Assembly: GCA_016802295.1 (NCBI GenBank)
Contig: JAESIW010000180.1
Coordinates: 4,757,975-4,821,974, forward strand
Origin: Brachionus rotundiformis
Taxonomy: Eukaryota > Rotifera > Eurotatoria > Ploima > Brachionidae
Length of the DNA stretch: 64,000 nt
Direction: 5' to 3'
In this document: positions 58,646 to 64,000 of the stretch, one piece after another
Position numbering within the stretch: the stretch's first letter is position 1
Layout of the letters: the number at the start of each line of letters is the position of its first letter
Made by a program: the position numbers and the translations under genes
Notes under the pieces: generated by a model
What the model was told of the DNA's origin: nothing
What the model saw: only the letters and a program-made list of their open reading frames with translations
Database searches by the model: none

Positions 58646-60382
58646 ATGACCAGTTTAGTCTTAAGAGCAAGATCAGATTTAATATGCTCAATCCCTAAAG
58701 TAAATTTTTAAATGTTAATTATTTTGTTAGATTGGTAAAATTTTATGTCTAAAATAGAGATTTGCTTCTGCAGCATCTGCATCCCAAGCAAAAGAAAATA
58801 GAAGTAATCAATTAAGAGAATCAATCAAAGTTACCAAATTAGAAAATGGAGTTGTTGTTGCTTCTCTTGAAAATTACAGTCCAATAAGTCGTGTAGCAGC
58901 AATTTTAAATACTGGTTCAAGGGACGAAAATCATGCTGAGCAAGGATCTTCCCATGCTTTACGAGTTTACTCTAATCTGGCAACAAGAAATTTTTCAAGT
59001 TTCGGCATAACTCGTAATTTGGATCAAATAGGCGCTAATTTAAGGTAAATTAAGAAATATTTTTGTCAGAAAAGTAATTTCAATATTTAAATAAAAAGCG
59101 TTTCATCTACCAGAGAAACTACGACCTATCTTTTAGAAAGTACAAGAAATAATACGTATGTTTTAATTTTCTTCTAATTATTATAGATCATATAATGAAT
59201 TACAATTTTTATTAGTTCTAGAGGAGTTGATATTTTGAGCGAAATCGTAAGTCGTCCTCAATTGAGACACTGGGAGATTGATGATGCTAGATCAAGACTT
59301 GAATTTGAACTTGATGTATATGATCAACAACCTGAATTGAGTAACTATTAAATTAAATAATCAAATTTAATATTTTACTATTATAACTTCAGAAATTGTT
59401 GATATGATTCATAAAGCATCTTATAAGTCTGCTTTATCAAACTCGTTGTATGCCCCCCGATTCAATGTCTCTAATTTAAAATCCGATTTGCTCTCGGATT
59501 TCAGACAAAAAAATTTCACCTCCAACCGTTTGACTTTAGTAGGTTTAGGTGTTCAACATGACGATCTTATAAGATTTGCTGATCAATTCAGATTACCAAA
59601 TGGCAGTCCATCTCAGCAAAAAGCTGAATATTATTCATGTAAAATTTTGTTAAATTCTGAATATTTCCCAAAAAATTTATTAGATAATTAGCTGAGTTAA
59701 GAGAAGAAAATTTGAACGATTTAGTCCATGTTGCTATTGCCGCTGAAGGAGTAAGCCAATCCAGTAAAGAAGCATTAGCCAGTGCATTAGCAAGTCATGC
59801 TTTTGGTTCCGTTTACAGTCGAATCAAATATTCAAATGGAGCTTCAAGACTTTCTCGATCAGTTCGATCATTAGCAAAGGAGTCAGCCGCTGTAACATCA
59901 TTTAATGTTAACTACTCGGATTCTGGTCTTTTTGGTTTTCATTTAATTGGTAATACTAATGAAATTGGAAAGGTAGGAATAGAAAAAAATATTTTTTATT
60001 AAAAGTAATTATTTTTGAAGCTTACTAAAGGATTGTATCAAGAAATAAAACAAGTAGCCAATAATGGTTTTTCAAATGATGAAATAATAAGAGCAAAGTA
60101 TTTACCATTTTTTTTGTAAAGAAAATGATTTAAATTTTATTTTTTTAAAGAAATTCTTTAAAGACGTCGCTAGCAAATGGTTTAGAAAGCTCGCAAGGAT
60201 TAATAGAAGCCATTGTTCGAGGTTCAAATCATGCTAATGTTGATGAAGTCTTAAAATCAGTAGATTCCGTACAAGCGAATGATGTAAACGCGTTCATAAA
60301 GCGTGTTGCCTCTTCAAAGCACAGCTTAGCTGCTATCGGAAATTTATCTGAATTGCCTAGACTAGAAGAAATTAGAGCTTAA
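58646..60382 (+). CDS. UQCRC2: Cytochrome b-c1 complex subunit 2 (core protein 2)
   Basis: About eight exons, ATG 58646, stop 60382. The first 18 codons (MTSLVLRARSDLICSIPK), joined to RFASAASASQ, form a mitochondrial targeting sequence rich in R, S and A. The mature part starts VTKLENGVVVASLENYSPIS and shows AILNTGSRDENHAEQG, NFSSFGITRNLDQIGAN, VDILSEIVSRPQLRHWEID, HKASYKSALSNSLYAPRFNV, VHVAIAAEGVSQSSKEALAS and the final AAIGNLSELPRLEE. This is the M16-type fold of complex III core 2. The HxxEH zinc site is absent, as usual for core 2, so it is structural rather than a processing peptidase. The exon chain is in phase. ROMO1, another inner-membrane protein, follows 260 bases downstream on the same strand. 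Confidence 0.92.
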
Positions 60383-60642
60383 TAAAAAATAACAAAATTA
60401 TCAGACTTAAATTTCACATATTTTAATTTATTATTAAAAAAGTTATCAAATATAAAAAAAAATTTTATTAAATTCTAATCATTCTTAAAAAAAAGTTCAA
60501 ATAAAATTTACCATCTAAAAAAAGTTAGATAAAACATAACTGTCATTAAGATCAAGGTTTAGATGCTTTGAAAAAAACTGCTAATTAATATTGAATATTA
60601 AAACTTTTATTTGGCAGTATTAATTTTGGTAAGTGATTAAAA

Positions 60643-60894
60643 ATGCCGATTGGTGGGGCTCCTCAAAATTATAGACAAGGCCAAGTTGGACAATCTTGTT
60701 TCGATAAAATAAAAATGGGATTTGGAATGGGATTTGTTATTGGTGCATCAACTGGATTTCTATTTGGTGGATTTCAGGCATTTAGATACGGGCTAAGAGG
60801 AAGAGAACTTGCAACAACTTTAGTAAAAGCTATGGGTCAGGCAGGAGGATCATTTGGAGTTTTCATGGCAGTCGGAACTGCCTTGAGATGCTAA
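60643..60894 (+). CDS. ROMO1: Reactive oxygen species modulator 1
   Basis: Intronless, 83 residues, the usual length. The sequence has the N-terminal GQSCFDKIKMGFGMGFVIGA, a glycine-rich membrane segment continuing through GFLFGGFQAFRYGLRGRE, and a second glycine-rich segment (QAGGSFGVFMAVGTALRC). Both halves follow the animal ROMO1 pattern. It sits in the mitochondrial inner membrane, affects superoxide production and links to the TIM/OPA1 machinery. A TTTGGCAG acceptor-like site lies 25-30 bases before the ATG, which may mark a 5' UTR intron or trans-splice site. Confidence 0.95.
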   Translation: MPIGGAPQNYRQGQVGQSCFDKIKMGFGMGFVIGASTGFLFGGFQAFRYGLRGRELATTLVKAMGQAGGSFGVFMAVGTALRC

Positions 60895-61187
60895 ATTATA
60901 TTTAATATAAAAATAATAAATTATTTATTGTTTAAATTCAATAAATTCCATAAAAAAATTGAAAAACTTTAAAATTTTAGAGTCCAATGACAAAGTTGTT
61001 AAATTAAAAAATATTCTGAAAATTTTTTGTTAATTTTTAATATAATTTATAAATTCCAAATTTAATAAGTTAAATAACTAATATTGATATTTTTAACCAA
61101 TAAGGTCATTAAAAAGAGTTTTTATTATTAAAAATATATATATATAAAAAATTAGTTTGAATTTATTTCTAAGATATTGAATTATAA

Positions 61188-62260
61188 TTAAGAGCATTGA
61201 ATTAGCAATTCTTTTGGGAGTCTTTTTAATTCTTGTTCGTGAAGTATTGGATAATTTTTTGAAATAAATTTTATACAAATATTTTCAATTTTTTCTAGTT
61301 TAGGTTCCTTATTTGTCGCCAAAATATATAATTCACCCACATTTTCTAAATTCATTATTTGTCTACAATAAAAAAATGTTTGATCCTTTAATTTTGGGAT
61401 TTCATACCAATCACTTAATCTATTTAATTCACAACATGTTTCAATACTAGTATTATCTTCTATTTTATTAGTATAAAAATAATGCAATAACGCTTTGAAT
61501 CCATCCACTGTTATATTGGTTAAATGTACTGGTTTTGATAGGCGATCTGGTCTCAAATTATCACACAAAAGCGTCCTAAAATAATCACTTCTTGATATTA
61601 AAATATTTCTATGAGCCCTTAAAATGTGACCGTTTACTTCAAATTGGACATCACTGTAATTTCCATCATCTAGAAGTTTTTTCAAATTGTTTCCGAGATT
61701 ATTTTCACTTTTGATGCAACCAACAATGTGTTTTCTACCGATCATTTCTAAAAATTTAATTATCATTCAATTTAATATTTATTTCAATTTAAAGTACCGA
61801 TTGCGTCTAGTTGAGAATAAGTATTAGCTACAGTACCATCTAATTCTACACGAATTTGATTTGTTTTGAAAACGACCTTTTTTAAATCAGGAGAAAATAA
61901 ACGGCTTTGCTGAATGTCTAATGCACCAGTATTTGATTGCCATACAGTATTCCAAATATTCAATTTTTTGTTTAGAAATTTAATTCTAATTATAGAGCCA
62001 GAATGATAAGTTTCATAAATGTTTAATTTATCAACATATAATTCTTGTGGAAATTCTAAGTCAATAAAATATTTTGCCTCAAAATCATTCTTATCTACCA
62101 ATACCTCACTAAAGTCACCATAATTTGGAAAAATTTTAGGAGGTCCAATTAAATTCATGTCTCTCAATGAATCCTTAATTGAAATATAAAAATTTGAAAG
62201 ATCAAAATCAATTTTACTTTGTAATGAGCAGGAGAAATATTCAAAATTTTGCTGATCCAT
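61188..62260 (-). CDS. FBXL4-like discoidin domain fused to a BTB/BACK domain
   Basis: Two minus-strand exons, about 62260-61798 and 61748-61188, give roughly 340 residues. The first half (IGPPKIFPNYGDFSEVL, YFIDLEFPQELYVDKLNIYE, TYHSGSIIRIKF, NQIRVELDGTVANTYSQLDA) matches the discoidin-like domain that precedes the F-box of FBXL4. The second half is a BTB domain (DGNYSDVQFEVNGHILRAHR, SRSDYFRTLLCDNLRP, VDGFKALLHYFYTNKIED) followed by a BACK-like segment up to RLPKELLIQCS. BTB-BACK proteins often act as CUL3 ubiquitin-ligase adaptors, so a substrate-binding discoidin plus CUL3 link is a reasonable guess. BTBD9 has the opposite order (BTB-BACK then discoidin). The splice (Q-L-D-A-I/E) is in phase and both parts share codon use with neighbours. 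Confidence 0.8.
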
Positions 62261-62599
62261 TGTCTAATTTCTTGATTGAAACTTAAATTGTCTGTTGACT
62301 GCATTTATTTACTTCTATTCAATTAACAATATAATATACTGTATATAAAATCTATATTTTTCATAAAAGAAAAGTAGATTTGAAATGAGCACATTTAATT
62401 TTATTTAAATTTAAATCAAAGTAAACTTGTTTAAGGATTTATTAAATTTTTATATTAAATTATAGTAAAAAGGCTAAAAGAAATATTAAAAAGGAGGTTT
62501 TATCTTCAGCTATTTTTGTTATAAATCTAAACAAAGAAAAATTTATAAAAAAGGAAAGAGAACGTGCATTTAGAATTTAAGTGATATCTAGCTATTTGT
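62261..62599. other. Spacer between the BTB gene start and the RAB3 3' end
   Basis: AT-rich, about 340 bases, with no coding sequence seen. It must hold the distal polyadenylation site of RAB3 and the promoter of the discoidin-BTB gene. Confidence 0.45.
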
Positions 62600-62777
62600 T
62601 CAACACTGACATGATTGATTTTGAGTGTTATTCGGGGTATCTGTCAAACGAGTGGTTCCAGTACTAGGACCACCTCTCGGATTTAATGTTGAATTAGGGC
62701 CAATTGCTGCATTAGAAGTAGGAATTGAATCAGAATCACCTCCTTCTGCCATTTTTTCACAAATTATATCAACTAAT
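62600..62777 (-). other. RAB3: RAB3 alternative terminal exon B (distal), ends CQC
   Basis: After a CATAG acceptor, the codon remainder A completes an arginine and the exon continues LVDIICEKMAEGGDSDSIP to a Gly/Pro/Thr-rich stretch, ending NTQNQSCQC and TGA. It has the same phase and the same opening L-V-x-x-I-C as exon A. The final CxC is a double geranylgeranylation signal. Confidence 0.85.
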
Positions 62778-63997
62778 CTATGACGTTAATTTTTATTAGG
62801 TTATGAATAAATTAAGCTTAGCGTTACAACATTTAAAAAAACAAAGTATCATGGAAACGAATATTATATTTACTTACTTTTACCTTAAAAAATTAAATAT
62901 AATGACTAAACAAAAAACAAAACTTAGTGTTTACAATTAATCTTTATTTATAAGAAAAAAATTCGGAAAAACACTAAAAAAACAAGATCAAAAGCGTTAT
63001 TTTAGGAAATTAATTCGAAATTAAAAAAAATAGATGTCATAATTTGACTAACAAGAACAAGATTGGTCTTGTTTTGAGTTATTTGCTTTTAAATTATGAA
63101 TTGATCCATTACTACTAGACAAGTTTTGATCTTGTAAACTATCACACATTTTATTACATATCATTTCAACCAATCTATCAACATATAGGGTTAGAAAAGG
63201 GATAAATTCTTTATATAAATCTGATATTTTAAAAAATTACAGATTTACATAAACAAAAATCATTTAAAACATAAAGACATAAAAAATACTTATGATTAAA
63301 TTAACTTTTACCTTTCAAAAACTTGTTTAACGTTTATGTTTTCCTTTGCTGAAGTTTCGAAAAATTCAAGGCCTTAAAATAAATTAAGCTAAATTAAATT
63401 TTTTTAACTTCTAATTTACCCAAATGATCAGCCAATTGCTTTCCTCGTTCATAGGCTACAACGCGCTCATTTTGCATGTCACTTTTGTTACCTACAAGAA
63501 CAACTTGCGCGTTATCCCAACTATAAGTCTTTATCTGTGTAACCCTTTTCGAAAAAATTAATAAAAAAATAATTAAAATAACAAAATTTAATTTTATAAT
63601 ACCAGTCTTGTACAGCGTTGAATGATTCTTCGTTTGTAATATCATACATTAAAATAAATCCCATTGCTCCTCTATAATATGCTGTTGTTATAGTCCTGTA
63701 TCTTTCTTGACCTGCTGTATCCTTCAAATTCTCAAAAATAAAATTTTGTTAAATAATGGATTATAAATGTTTTACCCATATCTGGAGTTTAACTCGTTTG
63801 TCGTTTCTAAAAACAGTTTTTACTTTAAAATCAATTCCGACAGTACTAACAAATGCTGAGGTAAAAGAATCGTCGGCATATCGGAACAAGATGGATGTTT
63901 TTCCTACACTACTATTACCGATTATTAATAATTTAAACATATAATCAAAATTTTGATCAGCCGCATCTTTTTGCCATTTACCGTCACTTTGCGCCAT
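62600..63997 (-). CDS. RAB3: Ras-related GTPase Rab3
   Basis: The common exons on the minus strand are 63997-63776, 63721-63603, 63544-63420 and 63372-63312. They encode DQNFDYMFKLLIIGNSSVGK (P-loop), FTSAFVSTVGIDFKVKTVFR (switch I), WDTAGQERYRTITTAYYRGA (switch II), VGNKSDMQNERVVAYERGKQ (NKxD) and ETSAKENINVKQVFER (SAK). They can be joined to either of two terminal exons (63174-63048 or 62777-62600), giving 217 or 234 residues. FVSTVGIDFKVKT and DNAQVVLVGNK are Rab3-specific. Rab3 cycles on secretory and synaptic vesicles and regulates their docking and release through RIM and rabphilin-type effectors. The acceptor for the third exon is GAAAAG|GG, chosen because the later TTACACAG would make a stop. 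The gene begins three bases from the window end. Confidence 0.95.
63048..63174 (-). other. RAB3: RAB3 alternative terminal exon A (proximal), ends CSC
   Basis: After a GATAG acceptor, it continues LVEMICNKMCDSLQDQNLSS and ends SKQDQSCSC with TAG. The hypervariable region differs completely from exon B after the first dozen residues, while the prenylated CxC is kept. If exon A is used, its stop and 3' end precede exon B; B requires skipping A. Confidence 0.85.
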
Positions 63998-64000
63998 TTA

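Noticed and set aside
58900..58960. Possible HxxEH zinc protease site in UQCRC2
   Set aside because: The region reads NHAEQGSSHALR, which lacks the motif, as expected for core protein 2.

Overview
This window is animal nuclear DNA: very AT-rich, with compact genes whose introns are mostly 40-60 bases (GT...AG, acceptors usually TTTAG or TTCAG). Metazoan-only or metazoan-typical genes (Lgl, Grb2, Rab3, animal heme peroxidase, VAC14, PIP4K2) and motile-cilium genes (outer-arm dynein heavy chain, CFAP74) point to a small ciliated invertebrate. A rotifer of the Brachionus kind fits the base composition and intron size, but that assignment is inference.

Layout. 1-1.2 kb: the 3' end of a DNAH5/DNAH8-type dynein heavy chain. 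1.2-6.8 kb: a repeat-rich accessory block with decayed dynein exon pieces, a 3.3-kb element bounded by two near-identical 675-base inverted arms and holding a MULE-type transposase remnant (the arms carry a dynein stalk fragment), and a broken non-LTR retrotransposon. 6.9-10.1 kb: an intronless HExxH protein, a probable unrecognised membrane-protein gene on the minus strand, and SMNDC1. 11-17.6 kb: CFAP74. 18.3-23.6 kb: SIRT1, a stand-alone CEP290-tail-like coiled coil (minus) and GRB2/drk. 24.2-30.2 kb: a cationic amino-acid transporter (minus) and TXNDC11, divergent. 30.2-34.2 kb: a 4-kb stretch without genes. 34.2-42.4 kb: Lgl and a secreted heme peroxidase. 42.7-49.9 kb: a membrane-anchored JmjC protein, NSMCE4 (both minus), an SLC36 transporter and NSUN6. 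50-57.4 kb: a GTF3C1-tail-like protein (minus), VAC14 and PIP4K2. 58.6-64 kb: UQCRC2, ROMO1, a discoidin-BTB fusion (minus) and RAB3 (minus) with two alternative terminal exons.

The genes are not one pathway. Functional echoes exist: VAC14 and PIP4K2 both act in phosphoinositide control, UQCRC2 and ROMO1 are mitochondrial inner-membrane proteins, and DNAH, CFAP74 and the CEP290-like protein are ciliary. Several neighbours are close enough to share promoters (SMNDC1 with the minus-strand gene; GTF3C1-like with VAC14) or to be read in tandem (SLC36 to NSUN6, 135 bases).

The most unusual items are the inverted-arm element carrying host dynein sequence, the duplicated RAB3 terminal exons, the FBXL4-like discoidin plus BTB fusion, and two short genes that match only the C-terminal ends of much larger proteins (CEP290, GTF3C1). 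Exon boundaries were read by eye from splice signals and reading frame; no alignment or search was run.
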